This document shows, one piece after another, positions 43,351 through 51,579 of a stretch of 64,000 nucleotides of DNA. Position 1 is the first letter of the stretch. Each line of letters starts with the position of its first letter. A program made the translations under genes and the position numbers. This stretch comes from Sphingobium sufflavum (lineage in GTDB: Bacteria; Pseudomonadota; Alphaproteobacteria; Sphingomonadales; Sphingomonadaceae): the NCBI RefSeq assembly GCF_021403115.1, contig NZ_JAJSSH010000001.1, positions 558,001-622,000 of the forward strand, written 5' to 3'. The notes below the pieces were generated by a model, which did not search any database, was not told where the DNA came from, and saw nothing but the letters and a program-made list of their open reading frames with translations.

Positions 43351-44538
43351 ATGAGCGGTGACGGGCATGACGAGGGCGGGCAGGAGCAGCCGGGGGCGAT
43401 GAGCGACAACGAAACGACGGTCCGCATCCACGACAGTATTGCCGCCATTCCCGCCGCCGCGTGGGATGCCTGCGCGGGTGACGCCAATCCCTTCGTCTCC
43501 CATGCCTTCCTGTCCATTCTCGAAGAATCGGGCAGCGTCGGGGAAGGCACGGGCTGGCAGCCGCTGCCGCTGGTGGTAGAGGATGCCGACGGCTCCATCG
43601 CCGCTGCCGCGCCTGTCTATGCCAAGTCGCACAGCCAGGGCGAATATGTCTTTGACCATGGCTGGGCCGATGCGTGGGAGCGGGCGGGCGGGCGCTATTA
43701 TCCCAAAATCCAGATCGCGGCGCCCTTCTCCCCCGTCCCCGGCCCGCGCCTGCTGCTGCGCGATGCACAGGCCGCGCCCGCGCTGATCGCGGGGCTGGAG
43801 GCGGTGGTGCGTTCAAACGGCCTGTCGTCGGCCCATGCGACCTTCGTGGAGGAAGTGCAGATACCGTTGTTCGAGGCGGCGGGATGGCTGATCCGGCAGG
43901 ACAGCCAGTTCCACTGGACCAATGACGGCTATGCCAGTTTCGACGATTTCCTTGCCCAGCTTTCCAGCCGCAAGCGCAAGGACATCCGCAAGGAGCGGGA
44001 GCGGGCCAATGAAGGGCTGGAGATCGTCCACCTGACCGGCGCTGAGATCGGCGAGGCGCATTGGGACGCCTTCTGGGATTTCTATCAGGATACCGGCGCG
44101 CGCAAATGGGGGCAGCCCTATCTGACGCGCAGCTTCTTCTCGCTGCTGGGCGAGCGGATGGGGGATCGGGTGATATTGATGCTGGCGATGCGCGGCGGCG
44201 TGCCGATTGCGGGCGCGCTCAACTTGGTCGGCGCGGATACGCTCTACGGGCGCTATTGGGGATGCAGCGAGGACGTGCCCTGCCTGCATTTCGAACTATG
44301 CTATTATCAGGCCATCGACGCGGCCATCGCGCGGGGCCTGTCCCGTGTCGAGGCGGGCGCGCAAGGATCGCACAAGCTGGCGCGGGGCTATCGGCCCGTG
44401 CCGACATGGTCCGCCCATTTCCTGCCCGATCCGGGCTTTCGGCGGGCGGTCGCCGATTTCCTGCGACGCGAGGGCGAGGCGGTCCGGCATGACCGCGACT
44501 ATCTCGACGCGCGCGGTCCCTTTCGCAAGGGGGAGTAG
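43351..44538 (+). CDS. GNAT-fold protein of the COG3146 / peptidoglycan-biosynthesis-related type
   Basis: A 395-residue protein of the COG3146 group, a double-GNAT-like family annotated as peptidogalycan biosynthesis/recognition. Conserved stretches: IPAAAWDACAGDANPFVSHA, APVYAKSHSQGEYVFDHGWA with the Y-V-F-D-x-x-W-A motif, YYPKIQIAAPFSPVPGPRLL, DFLAQLSSRKRKDIRKERER, GARKWGQPYLTRSFF, YGRYWGCSEDVPCLHFELCY and EAGAQGSHKLARGYRP. The function is not settled; an aminoacyl- or acyl-transfer is inferred. GGAGACAGGG precedes ATG 43351. A later ATG at 43399 is possible. Confidence 0.85.
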   Translation: MSGDGHDEGGQEQPGAMSDNETTVRIHDSIAAIPAAAWDACAGDANPFVSHAFLSILEESGSVGEGTGWQPLPLVVEDADGSIAAAAPVYAKSHSQGEYVFDHGWADAWERAGGRYYPKIQIAAPFSPVPGPRLLLRDAQAAPALIAGLEAVVRSNGLSSAHATFVEEVQIPLFEAAGWLIRQDSQFHWTNDGYASFDDFLAQLSSRKRKDIRKERERANEGLEIVHLTGAEIGEAHWDAFWDFYQDTGARKWGQPYLTRSFFSLLGERMGDRVILMLAMRGGVPIAGALNLVGADTLYGRYWGCSEDVPCLHFELCYYQAIDAAIARGLSRVEAGAQGSHKLARGYRPVPTWSAHFLPDPGFRRAVADFLRREGEAVRHDRDYLDARGPFRKGE

Positions 44539-44548
44539 GGGCGCGGGA

Positions 44549-44845
44549 TCAGGCGGCGGCGCGGCGGTTCAGGGACAGCCATGCGCGGGCTTGGCGCTGC
44601 GCCTCGGCGATTTCGCGGGCGGTCATTTCTTCGGAGATTTCGGCGCGGCAGGCCTGGGCTTCTTCCGACCCGGCGACCGCGGACAGGTTGAACCATTTAT
44701 GCGCTTCGATCAGGTCGATATCGACGCCGCTGACGCCGCAGCTATAGGCCACGCCCAGATCGTAAAGAGCCTGCATGTCACCACGTGCGGCATCGCGTAG
44801 TCGGCTCTCGATCAGAAACCGTGCACTTTGAATACTGTTACCCAC
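44549..44845 (-). CDS. Small SEL1-repeat protein
   Basis: A 98-residue helical protein with a single SEL1/TPR-like repeat: MQALYDLGVAYSCGVSGVDI then DLIEAHKWFNLSAVAGSEEA, which matches the A-x-x-L-G-x-x-Y...A-x-K-W-x-x-x-A-A pattern. SEL1 repeats mediate protein contacts; a binding role is inferred. It converges with the COG3146 gene (10 bp between) and shows no signal peptide. Relatives of this size are common in sphingomonads. Confidence 0.82.
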   Translation of the reverse strand: MGNSIQSARFLIESRLRDAARGDMQALYDLGVAYSCGVSGVDIDLIEAHKWFNLSAVAGSEEAQACRAEISEEMTAREIAEAQRQARAWLSLNRRAAA

Positions 44846-44969
44846 GACAATTTCCTTCGTTCAGGCATGTCCCAGGCAGCAACAAAGCAGTGTGGATTTA
44901 AAACAAGGTTAACGGCGAATATCCGACCTTGGTCGATGTTTGTTGGGGAATGGCGTAATTCTGCGCCTT

Positions 44970-45842
44970 TCAGGGGTTAACGGCGATGTTGTCGATGAGA
45001 CGAGTGGTGAAATCATTTGTCCGGTCCAGCCCGATTCTCGCCGCGGCCAGCAATCGCCCCGCACGATCGAGCGATTCGAGGGGTTGCAGAGTCGCCGTGT
45101 CACATAATGTAACATAGTCGATGCTGGTGAAACCCGCGTCCCGGATGGCGGCCCGCGCGGCGTCCAGGGCGGCCGCCACTGGCGCCCCGGCGCGGATCGC
45201 TTGTGCGGCATCGTTCAGCGCGCGCGGCAGGGCTAGGGCGGCGGCGCGTTCCGGCGCCGTCAGATAGGCGTTGCGGGAGGAGAGGGCGAGGCCGTCCGCC
45301 GCGCGCGCGGTCGGCACGCCGATGATCGTCGTGCGCAGGTTGAGGTCGATGACGAGGCGGCGGATCACCGCCAGTTGCTGATAATCCTTCTCCCCGAACA
45401 GGGCGACATCGGGCCGCACCTGTCCCAGCAGCTTGGATACCACCGTCGCCACCCCGTCGAAATGGCCGGGCCGCGCCGCACCGTCCAGAACCTCGCTGAT
45501 GCCCGACAGGCTGACCGTGGTGGCGAAACCGGCGGGGTACATTTCCGGCACGGTCGGCGCCCAGAGAATGTCCACGCGCTCCGCCGCCAGCAGCGCGACG
45601 TCCGCCTCCTCCGTGCGGGGATAGGCGTCGAAATCCTCATTGGGGCCGAACTGGGTGGGATTGACGAAGATGGAGACGACCACCCGGTCCGCATGGCGGC
45701 GTCCTTCCCGGACCAGCGACATATGGCCGTCGTGCAGCGCGCCCATGGTCGGGACCAGCGCGACACGGTCCCCGGCGGTGCGGGTCACGTCCAGCGCGTC
45801 ATAAAGTGTGGATAAGTCCCGGATGATTTGCACGCGCTTCAT
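44970..45842 (-). CDS. panC: Pantothenate synthetase
   Basis: Joins pantoate and beta-alanine with ATP to give pantothenate. The 290-residue protein has VALVPTMGALHDGHMSLVRE with the HxGH nucleotide-binding motif, SIFVNPTQFGPNEDFDAYPR, FDGVATVVSKLLGQVRPDVA, LFGEKDYQQLAVIRRLV and ADGLALSSRNAYLT with the KMSKS-like region. It is complete. It diverges from mipZ with about 105 bp between. panB is not in the window. Confidence 0.98.
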   Translation of the reverse strand: MKRVQIIRDLSTLYDALDVTRTAGDRVALVPTMGALHDGHMSLVREGRRHADRVVVSIFVNPTQFGPNEDFDAYPRTEEADVALLAAERVDILWAPTVPEMYPAGFATTVSLSGISEVLDGAARPGHFDGVATVVSKLLGQVRPDVALFGEKDYQQLAVIRRLVIDLNLRTTIIGVPTARAADGLALSSRNAYLTAPERAAALALPRALNDAAQAIRAGAPVAAALDAARAAIRDAGFTSIDYVTLCDTATLQPLESLDRAGRLLAAARIGLDRTNDFTTRLIDNIAVNP

Positions 45843-45949
45843 GGCTCCGTTAAGGCTCGCTGGAAGGGGGTTCTGGCGTCCGGCACGATGCCGGTCAAGA
45901 CTGGCCTCCGCTCACTTTTCATGGTCCGCAGCAACTGGGGATGGACTTC

Positions 45950-46765
45950 ATGGCCACTAACGCGGCACACTGCATCGTATTCGCCAACGAGAAGGGCGGC
46001 ACCGGCAAGTCGACGACCTGCGTGCACACCGCCGTGGCGCTGACGGCGCAGGATCTGACAGTCGGCGTCATCGACCTGGATCATCGCCAGCGCACCGTGA
46101 CCCGCTATCTCGATAACCGGACGGAGACGATGCGTCGCCGCGACATCAGCCTGCCGATCCCGGCCTATGAGGTGTTCGAGGGGACGGAGGTCGCCGCGCT
46201 CGACGCCGTGATCGAGCGGTTGCGGGAAACCTGCCAGGTCATCGTGATCGACACGCCGGGCCGCGACGATCCGCTGGCGCGCCACGCCGCGACGAAGGCG
46301 CACACGCTGGTCACGCCGATCAACGACAGCTTCGTCGACTTCGACCTGATCGGGCAGGTCGACCCGGAGAATTTCAAGGTCAAGCGGCTCAGCTTCTACG
46401 CCGAACTGATGTGGGAAACGCGCAAGACCCGCGCCAAGGCTGATGGCGTGTCCATCGACTGGGTCGTCCTGCGCAACCGCCTGCACCACATGGAGGCGCG
46501 CAACCAGAAGCGCGTGGGCGAGGCGCTGACCGAGCTGTCCAAGCGCGTCGGCTTTCGCGTCATTCCCGGCCTGTCGGAGCGGGTCATCTTCCGCGAACTC
46601 TTCCCGTCGGGCCTGACCCTGCTCGACAAGGGGCATCTGGGCGATCTGGGCATCAGCCATGTCGCCGCCCGGCAGGAACTGCGTGAGATGGTGGGCGGCC
46701 TCGCCCTGCCGTTCGGGCCGCGCGGGGCGCAGGAGCGGGCCGCGGCGGAGCGGAACGCCGCCTGA
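45950..46765 (+). CDS. mipZ: Division plane positioning ATPase MipZ
   Basis: ParA-like ATPase that forms a bipolar gradient and keeps FtsZ at midcell. The 271-residue protein has the deviant Walker A FANEKGGTGKSTTCVHTAVA, the switch region VGVIDLDHRQRTVTRYLDNR (family-typical, with DLD-H-RQ), VIVIDTPGRDDPLARHAATK, and the long MipZ-specific tail from LRNRLHHMEARNQKRVGEAL to FRVIPGLSERVIFRELFPSG. GGGGA lies 9 nt before ATG 45950; ATG 45941 lacks spacing. A membrane J-protein gene follows after 3 nt. Confidence 0.95.
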   Translation: MATNAAHCIVFANEKGGTGKSTTCVHTAVALTAQDLTVGVIDLDHRQRTVTRYLDNRTETMRRRDISLPIPAYEVFEGTEVAALDAVIERLRETCQVIVIDTPGRDDPLARHAATKAHTLVTPINDSFVDFDLIGQVDPENFKVKRLSFYAELMWETRKTRAKADGVSIDWVVLRNRLHHMEARNQKRVGEALTELSKRVGFRVIPGLSERVIFRELFPSGLTLLDKGHLGDLGISHVAARQELREMVGGLALPFGPRGAQERAAAERNAA

Positions 46766-46768
46766 GCC

Positions 46769-47203
46769 ATGGGCCTGCTTGCGCTTCTGGTTGGTGGCTG
46801 GCTGGGCTGGCTGGTCTGGCAAGGGCGCATTGCGCGGCCCAGTAACAGCCAGATCGCGGCGCTCGTCCTCGCCATCGCTGGTGGGGCGATCGCGGCGAAA
46901 GGGGCCATCATCCCCGGTGGCATGATGGCGGCGACCGGGCTGGCATGGCTGTCGCGCAAGCCGCGCAAGGCCAAGGCCCCCTCATCGGCCACACCCATTC
47001 CGGACGCGCAGGCGCGCGAAGCCCTGGCCGTGCTCGGCCTCTCCCCGGATGCGGACCGGGCCGCCGTGATCGACGCGCATCGCCGCCTGATCGCGCGCAA
47101 CCATCCCGACGCCGGGGGCACGGAGGCGTTGGCGCGCAGCATCAACGCCGCGCGGGACACGCTGCTGGCGCGATTGCCGGTCACGGGGACGTCACCCGAA
47201 TAG
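46769..47203 (+). CDS. Membrane-anchored J-domain protein
   Basis: A 144-residue protein with one or two N-terminal hydrophobic segments (GLLALLVGGWLGWLVWQG and QIAALVLAIAGGAIAAKGAI), a basic linker, and a C-terminal J domain with AREALAVLGLSPDADRAAVI, AHRRLIARNHPDAGG including the essential HPD, and INAARDTLLARL. The layout resembles Pam18/Tim14-like proteins, which stimulate an Hsp70 at the membrane. It starts 3 nt after mipZ, so the two are cotranscribed. Confidence 0.85.
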   Translation: MGLLALLVGGWLGWLVWQGRIARPSNSQIAALVLAIAGGAIAAKGAIIPGGMMAATGLAWLSRKPRKAKAPSSATPIPDAQAREALAVLGLSPDADRAAVIDAHRRLIARNHPDAGGTEALARSINAARDTLLARLPVTGTSPE

Positions 47204-47258
47204 TCTTCTCCTTTACTCCGTGCGCGCGCCGCCGACCTTCCTCCATGCGGGAGCCATC

Positions 47259-48665
47259 ATGTCCCACCAGTTCCATCCCACCGTGCTGCGCGACTATGAT
47301 ATTCGCGGCGTCGTGGGCGAGACATTGTCGGACCGGGATGCCCATGCCATCGGCCGCACCTTCGGTACGCTGGTGGCGCGGGCGGGGGGCAGCCGGGTCG
47401 CCGTGGGCTATGACGGGCGGCTCAGTTCGCCCCGGCTGGAGGCGGCGCTGGTCGAGGGGCTGAACGCATCGGGGATCCACGCCGTCCGTATCGGCCTCGG
47501 CCCGTCGCCGATGCTATATTATGCGGAAGCCGAGCTGGATGTGGAGGGCGGCATCCACATAACCGGCAGCCATAATCCCGCCGAGTATAATGGCTTCAAG
47601 ATGGTGTTTCAGCACCACCCCTTTTTCGGCGAGGATATTCAGCGTCTGGCGCGCATGGCAGCGGCGGGCGACTGGGTGGAGGCGGTTTCGCGGGGGCAGG
47701 GCGGTGCACCTGCGGGCAGCGAGACGGTCGCCATTATCGACCGCTATGTCGCCCGGCTGATGCAGGGGTTCGACGGCCAGCCCTTCCGCATCGGCTGGGA
47801 CGCGGGCAATGGCGCGGCCGGTCCCGTGGTGGAGAAGCTCGTCCAGTTGCTGCCGGGTGAGCATCATACGCTGTTCACCGATGTCGACGGCCATTTCCCG
47901 CATCATCATCCCGATCCTACCGAGGAGCGGAATCTGGCTGACCTGCGCGCGCTTGTCGCGGAAAAGACACTCGATTTCGGAGTGGCTTTCGACGGCGACG
48001 GCGACCGGATCGGCGTTGTCGACGGCACGGGCCGCGTGGTGTGGGGGGACCAGTTGCTCGCCATCCTGGCCGGGCCGGTGCTCAAAGACCTGCCCGGAGC
48101 CACGATTATCGCGGATGTGAAGGCCAGCCAGTCGCTGTTCGACCGGGTGGCCGAACTGGGCGGGGCGCCGCTGATGTGGAAGAGCGGCCACAGCCATATG
48201 AAGTCCAAAATGAAGGAAACAGGCAGTCCGCTCGCCGGGGAGATGAGCGGCCACATCTTCTTCGGCCATGATTTCTATGGCTTCGATGATGCGCTCTATG
48301 CCGCCGTCCGCCTGATTCGCGCGGCCAGCGGGGTGGCGGGCGGTGTCACGGCGCTGCGCGACGCCATGCCCGCGATGATAAACACGCCGGAACTGCGCTT
48401 TCCGGTGGAGCAGAGCCGCAAGTTCGCGGTGATCGAGGAGGTGCTGGCGCGGCTGCGCGCGGCGGGGGCGGTGGTCAACGCCATCGACGGTGCGCGCGTC
48501 ACCACGGCGGACGGGTGGTGGTTGCTGCGCGCATCCAACACGCAGGAGATGCTGGTCGCCCGTGCGGAGGCGCGCGACCCGGCCGGGCTGGCGCGGCTGC
48601 TGCACCAGATTGATTCGCAACTGGCCGAATCGGGGGCCTCGCGCGGCGGCGGTCTGGTGCATTGA
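47259..48665 (+). CDS. Phosphomannomutase / phosphoglucomutase
   Basis: Interconverts hexose 6- and 1-phosphates, supplying sugar nucleotides for polysaccharide and LPS synthesis. The 468-residue protein has all four domains: the phosphoserine loop HITGSHNPAEYNGFKM, the metal loop VAFDGDGDRIGVV, the sugar-binding loop GEMSGHIFFGHDFYGFDD and the C-terminal phosphate loop RASNTQEMLVARAEA. The start LRDYDIRGVVGETL region follows MSHQFHPTV at ATG 47259; the ATG-like start at 47220 is less likely. It resembles PgmG/ManB of sphingan producers, but specificity cannot be read from sequence. Confidence 0.93.
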   Translation: MSHQFHPTVLRDYDIRGVVGETLSDRDAHAIGRTFGTLVARAGGSRVAVGYDGRLSSPRLEAALVEGLNASGIHAVRIGLGPSPMLYYAEAELDVEGGIHITGSHNPAEYNGFKMVFQHHPFFGEDIQRLARMAAAGDWVEAVSRGQGGAPAGSETVAIIDRYVARLMQGFDGQPFRIGWDAGNGAAGPVVEKLVQLLPGEHHTLFTDVDGHFPHHHPDPTEERNLADLRALVAEKTLDFGVAFDGDGDRIGVVDGTGRVVWGDQLLAILAGPVLKDLPGATIIADVKASQSLFDRVAELGGAPLMWKSGHSHMKSKMKETGSPLAGEMSGHIFFGHDFYGFDDALYAAVRLIRAASGVAGGVTALRDAMPAMINTPELRFPVEQSRKFAVIEEVLARLRAAGAVVNAIDGARVTTADGWWLLRASNTQEMLVARAEARDPAGLARLLHQIDSQLAESGASRGGGLVH

Positions 48666-48711
48666 TCGGCGGGGGTGCCGCAATTTTGTCATCCCTCCGT
48701 AACCCTATGGA

Positions 48712-48867
48712 AACTGCGAATTTTGGGACGGTTGCAAAAACTGCAATCGAGGCGGCCCAATTCGCAGTTGCAAGATTTCATGCTGCAGCGCAAAAGGAAC
48801 GGGCCTTTCAGGCATCCTCTCCTAAAACTCGTAAGGGCCGCCACTTCATTGAGGCGGCCTTTTTTTT
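48712..48867 (+). ncRNA. Candidate structured small RNA ending in a Rho-independent terminator
   Basis: AACTGCGAAT (48712-48721) pairs perfectly with ATTCGCAGTT (48760-48769); directly inside, TGGG (48724-48727) pairs with CCCA (48756-48759), and at the tip TTGCA pairs with TGCAA (48732-48736/48742-48746). A single-stranded A-rich part follows, then a terminator with eight Ts. No ORF of fitting size or ribosome binding site is present and the stretch is AT-richer than its surroundings. A trans-acting regulator or a 6S-like RNA is possible; the fold is not that of 6S as I know it. The promoter is not evident; the stop of the upstream gene lies only 47 nt before. Confidence 0.55.
48833..48867 (+). 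terminator. Rho-independent terminator
   Basis: GGCCGCC (48836-48842) pairs with GGCGGCC (48853-48859) around a 10-nt loop and is followed by eight Ts (48860-48867). This is the cleanest intrinsic terminator in the window. It can serve the candidate small RNA or the phosphomannomutase transcript. Confidence 0.9.
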
Positions 48868-49120
48868 GTCTGGCGAAGGCGCATGTCCCGCCTGAAATGG
48901 GGAAGGGGCATGAAACTGCCCGGCGTGGCGCGCGGATCAACCTGCCGCCGGGATCGCCCACCGCCCCGTGCCGCAGGGGCAAAGGCTTATGGCTGCATTG
49001 CAGCGGTTTTCCCGCTTTTCCGCGCCGTCGCCTACCATTGTGCCATGCAGGAAACGCAACCCTCCGCCCGTCCTGGTCCCGGCCATTGCGGAACGGTGAC
49101 AGTCATCCTAGGGACGGGCC

Positions 49121-49927
49121 ATGTCTCAGACCTCTTCCGATACGCTCAAGATCGCATCCTGGAACATCAACAGCGTCCGCGCCCGGATCGACATCGTCGA
49201 ACGCTTCCTGACGGAAAGCGCGCCGGACATCCTGTGCCTTCAGGAAACGAAGGTGATGAACGATATCTTCCCGGACAGCATGTTCCGGCGGCTGGGCTAT
49301 AACCATATCATCCTGCACGGCCAGCGCATGCACCATGGCGTCGCCATCGTCAGCAAGGTGCCGATCACTGAGGACGACCGGCTCGACTGGCAGGCCAATG
49401 GCGAGGCGCGGCATGTCGGCGTGCGGCTCGACAACGGCTTGCGGCTGGAGAATGTCTATGTGCCCGCCGGCGGGGACGAGCCGGACCGGACGATCAACCC
49501 CAAGTTCGGGCAGAAACTGGATTTCTACGAGCGGATGATCGAATGGTCGGCCAAGCTGACCGTTCCCACCCTGCTGGTCGGGGACTTCAACGTCGCGCCG
49601 CTGGAGTGCGATGTGTGGAGCCACAAGGCGCTCATCAACGTGGTCAGCCATACGCCCGTCGAGGTCGAGTTGCTGGCGCGGTTGCAGGCGGCGCATGACT
49701 GGGTGGATCTGGGCCGCAAGTTCGTGCCCGCGCCGGAGCGGCTCTATACCTGGTGGAGCTATCGCGCGAAGGACTGGCTGGCGTCGGATCGCGGTCGCCG
49801 CCTCGACCATATGTGGGCCAGCCCGGCGGTCGCGGAGAAGGCGACGGCCCATTATGTGCTGGAGGGATGCCGCAGCTGGGACAAGCCGTCCGACCATGCC
49901 CCCCTCATCACCGAGTTCCGCTTTTGA
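49121..49927 (+). CDS. xth: Exodeoxyribonuclease III
   Basis: Base-excision repair nuclease with AP-endonuclease and 3'-exonuclease activity. The 268-residue EEP-fold protein contains LKIASWNINSVRARIDIVER, ILCLQETKVMND with the metal-binding Glu, HHGVAIVSKVP, the LLVGDFNVAPLECDVW core, YTWWSYRAKDWLASDRGRRL and the closing SDHAPLITEF with the catalytic Asp-His. The stop overlaps the TTG start of ribA, so xth leads a three-gene operon with ribA and an L,D-transpeptidase gene. Confidence 0.97.
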   Translation: MSQTSSDTLKIASWNINSVRARIDIVERFLTESAPDILCLQETKVMNDIFPDSMFRRLGYNHIILHGQRMHHGVAIVSKVPITEDDRLDWQANGEARHVGVRLDNGLRLENVYVPAGGDEPDRTINPKFGQKLDFYERMIEWSAKLTVPTLLVGDFNVAPLECDVWSHKALINVVSHTPVEVELLARLQAAHDWVDLGRKFVPAPERLYTWWSYRAKDWLASDRGRRLDHMWASPAVAEKATAHYVLEGCRSWDKPSDHAPLITEFRF

Positions 49928-51009
49928 GCGAGTCGCGCGCCGCTGCCCGTGCCATTGACGCGCTGCGGCGTGGCTGGGCGGTGCGCGTGCGCGGCGGCGA
50001 TGCACAGGCGCTGCTGATCCTGCCGGTGGAGGGCGTCGGCACAGTCGATCTGGCCACCTTCGATCCGGCGGGTGTCGCGCCGCTGCTGCTGTCGGGCGCG
50101 CGGGCGGCGACGCTGAAGCTGGTCAACCAGCGCGACGCCGCCGACCCGGAGCATGGCGTGCTGGTCGAGCGGCCCGTCCCGCTCAACGCCAGTGCGGAGG
50201 CGTCGCTGGCCCTCGCCATGGCCACCGCCGATCCGGTGCGCGACCTGATGACCCCGCTCAAGGGACCATATCACGCCCTGCCGCTGGCCCATCCTGACCT
50301 CGCTGCCGCCGCGCTGCGTCTGGCCCGCCATGCGGGACTGCTCCCGGCCTTCTTCGTTGGGGCCGATGATGGCGTGGACGCGACCGAGGTGAGTGTCGAG
50401 GCCGTGGACGCCTATGAGGACAGTGGTCGCCTCGTCATCGCGGCCCGTGCGCTCCTGCCGGTGGAGGTGGATACGCGCGCGGAGATCGTCGCCTTTCGCT
50501 CCGTCGAAGACCCGCGCGAGCATGTCGCCCTGATTTTGGGCACGCCGGACGAAACGCCGCCCGTCGTACGCCTGCACAGCGAATGTCTGACCGGCGACGT
50601 GCTGGGCAGCCTGAAATGCGATTGCGGGCCGCAACTCCATGCGGCCCTGCACGAGATCGCCGGTTCGCGCTGGGGCGTCCTCCTCTACCTGCGGCAGGAG
50701 GGGCGGGGGATCGGCCTCATCAACAAGCTGCGCGCCTACCAGTTGCAGGATCAGGGATTCGACACGGTCGACGCCAATGTGCGGCTGGGCTTTCCCATCG
50801 ACGCGCGTGATTTCTCGGTCGCGTCGCGGATGCTCAGCCTGCTGGGCATCCCGGCGGTGCGCCTGCTCACCAACAACCCGGCAAAGGTTGCGCGCCTCGC
50901 CGCGGAGGGCATAGAGGTGATCGAGCGGGTACCCCATGCGGTGGACGCCAACCCCCATAATGAACGCTATCTCGCCACCAAGCGGGACCGCACCGGCCAC
51001 CAGCTCTGA
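49924..51009 (+). CDS. ribA: GTP cyclohydrolase II with degenerate N-terminal RibB-like domain
   Basis: Opens GTP to give the first riboflavin intermediate. The 361-residue protein begins at TTG 49924, which overlaps the xth stop (TTGA). The C-terminal ~190 residues are a complete RibA: RLHSECLTGDVLGSLKCDCG with zinc cysteines, LLYLRQEGRGIGLINKLRAY, GFDTVDANVRLGFP and VRLLTNNPAKVARL. The N-terminal ~165 residues resemble a DHBP synthase (RibB) in outline, e.g. LARHAGLLPA, but its catalytic acidic loop and the GHTEA-type motif are not recognisable, so that activity is probably lost. A working RibB would have to be encoded elsewhere. Confidence 0.93.
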   Translation: MSESRAAARAIDALRRGWAVRVRGGDAQALLILPVEGVGTVDLATFDPAGVAPLLLSGARAATLKLVNQRDAADPEHGVLVERPVPLNASAEASLALAMATADPVRDLMTPLKGPYHALPLAHPDLAAAALRLARHAGLLPAFFVGADDGVDATEVSVEAVDAYEDSGRLVIAARALLPVEVDTRAEIVAFRSVEDPREHVALILGTPDETPPVVRLHSECLTGDVLGSLKCDCGPQLHAALHEIAGSRWGVLLYLRQEGRGIGLINKLRAYQLQDQGFDTVDANVRLGFPIDARDFSVASRMLSLLGIPAVRLLTNNPAKVARLAAEGIEVIERVPHAVDANPHNERYLATKRDRTGHQL

Positions 51010-51011
51010 CG

Positions 51012-51539
51012 ATGGCGGACGGCGTGATCCGGGTCGATACGGCGGCGGGCACGGTGACGCTGGATGGCCTGACCCTGCCCTGCACCATCGGCAAGGGTGG
51101 CGTGAAGGCGGCGGCGGACAAGCGGGAGGGTGATGGCGCGACCCCGCTGGGCACATGGCCGATCCGCACCGTGCTGCTGCGCCCGGACCGGGTTGTTTCG
51201 GCGCTGGCGCCCGCTGTGCCGTGGCGCTGGATCAGGCCGGGGGACGGCTGGTCGGACGATGGCGCGGACCCGGCCTACAACCGGCCGGTGTCGCTGCCCC
51301 ATGGACCCTCCCATGAGCGTCTGTGGCGGGACGATCAGGCCTATGACGTGATTATCGTCCTCGGCCATAATGACGCGCCGCCGGTGCCGGGGCTGGGGAG
51401 CGCAATCTTCTTCCACCAATGGGTGCCGGGCGCGGATGGCCAGCCCAAGCCTACCGAGGGCTGCATCGCCGTGTCGCCGGAATCGATGCGGGCGGTGTTG
51501 CCGCTGTTGCGGGTCGGGATGGTGGTGGAAATTATCTGA
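51012..51539 (+). CDS. L,D-transpeptidase (YkuD) family protein
   Basis: A 175-residue protein with the YkuD catalytic region: GKGGVKAAADKREGDGATPL near the start, VIIVLGHNDAP, SAIFFHQWVPG with a His, and PTEGCIAVSPESM with the Cys nucleophile. Such enzymes make 3-3 cross-links or attach proteins in peptidoglycan. No signal peptide is seen, which is frequent in this COG3786-like subgroup, so export is unclear. It starts 2 nt after ribA in the same operon; the link is likely just cotranscription. Confidence 0.88.
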   Translation: MADGVIRVDTAAGTVTLDGLTLPCTIGKGGVKAAADKREGDGATPLGTWPIRTVLLRPDRVVSALAPAVPWRWIRPGDGWSDDGADPAYNRPVSLPHGPSHERLWRDDQAYDVIIVLGHNDAPPVPGLGSAIFFHQWVPGADGQPKPTEGCIAVSPESMRAVLPLLRVGMVVEII

Positions 51540-51579
51540 ACGGGACGGACGGCATGTCCCCGCCCCTAATGTACCGGCC

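Larger units (their letters stand above)
48666..49120. other. Region between phosphomannomutase and xth genes
   Basis: Holds the candidate small RNA at 48712-48867 with its terminator. The following 48868-49120 shows no gene or obvious signal apart from the xth leader. Confidence 0.5.
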
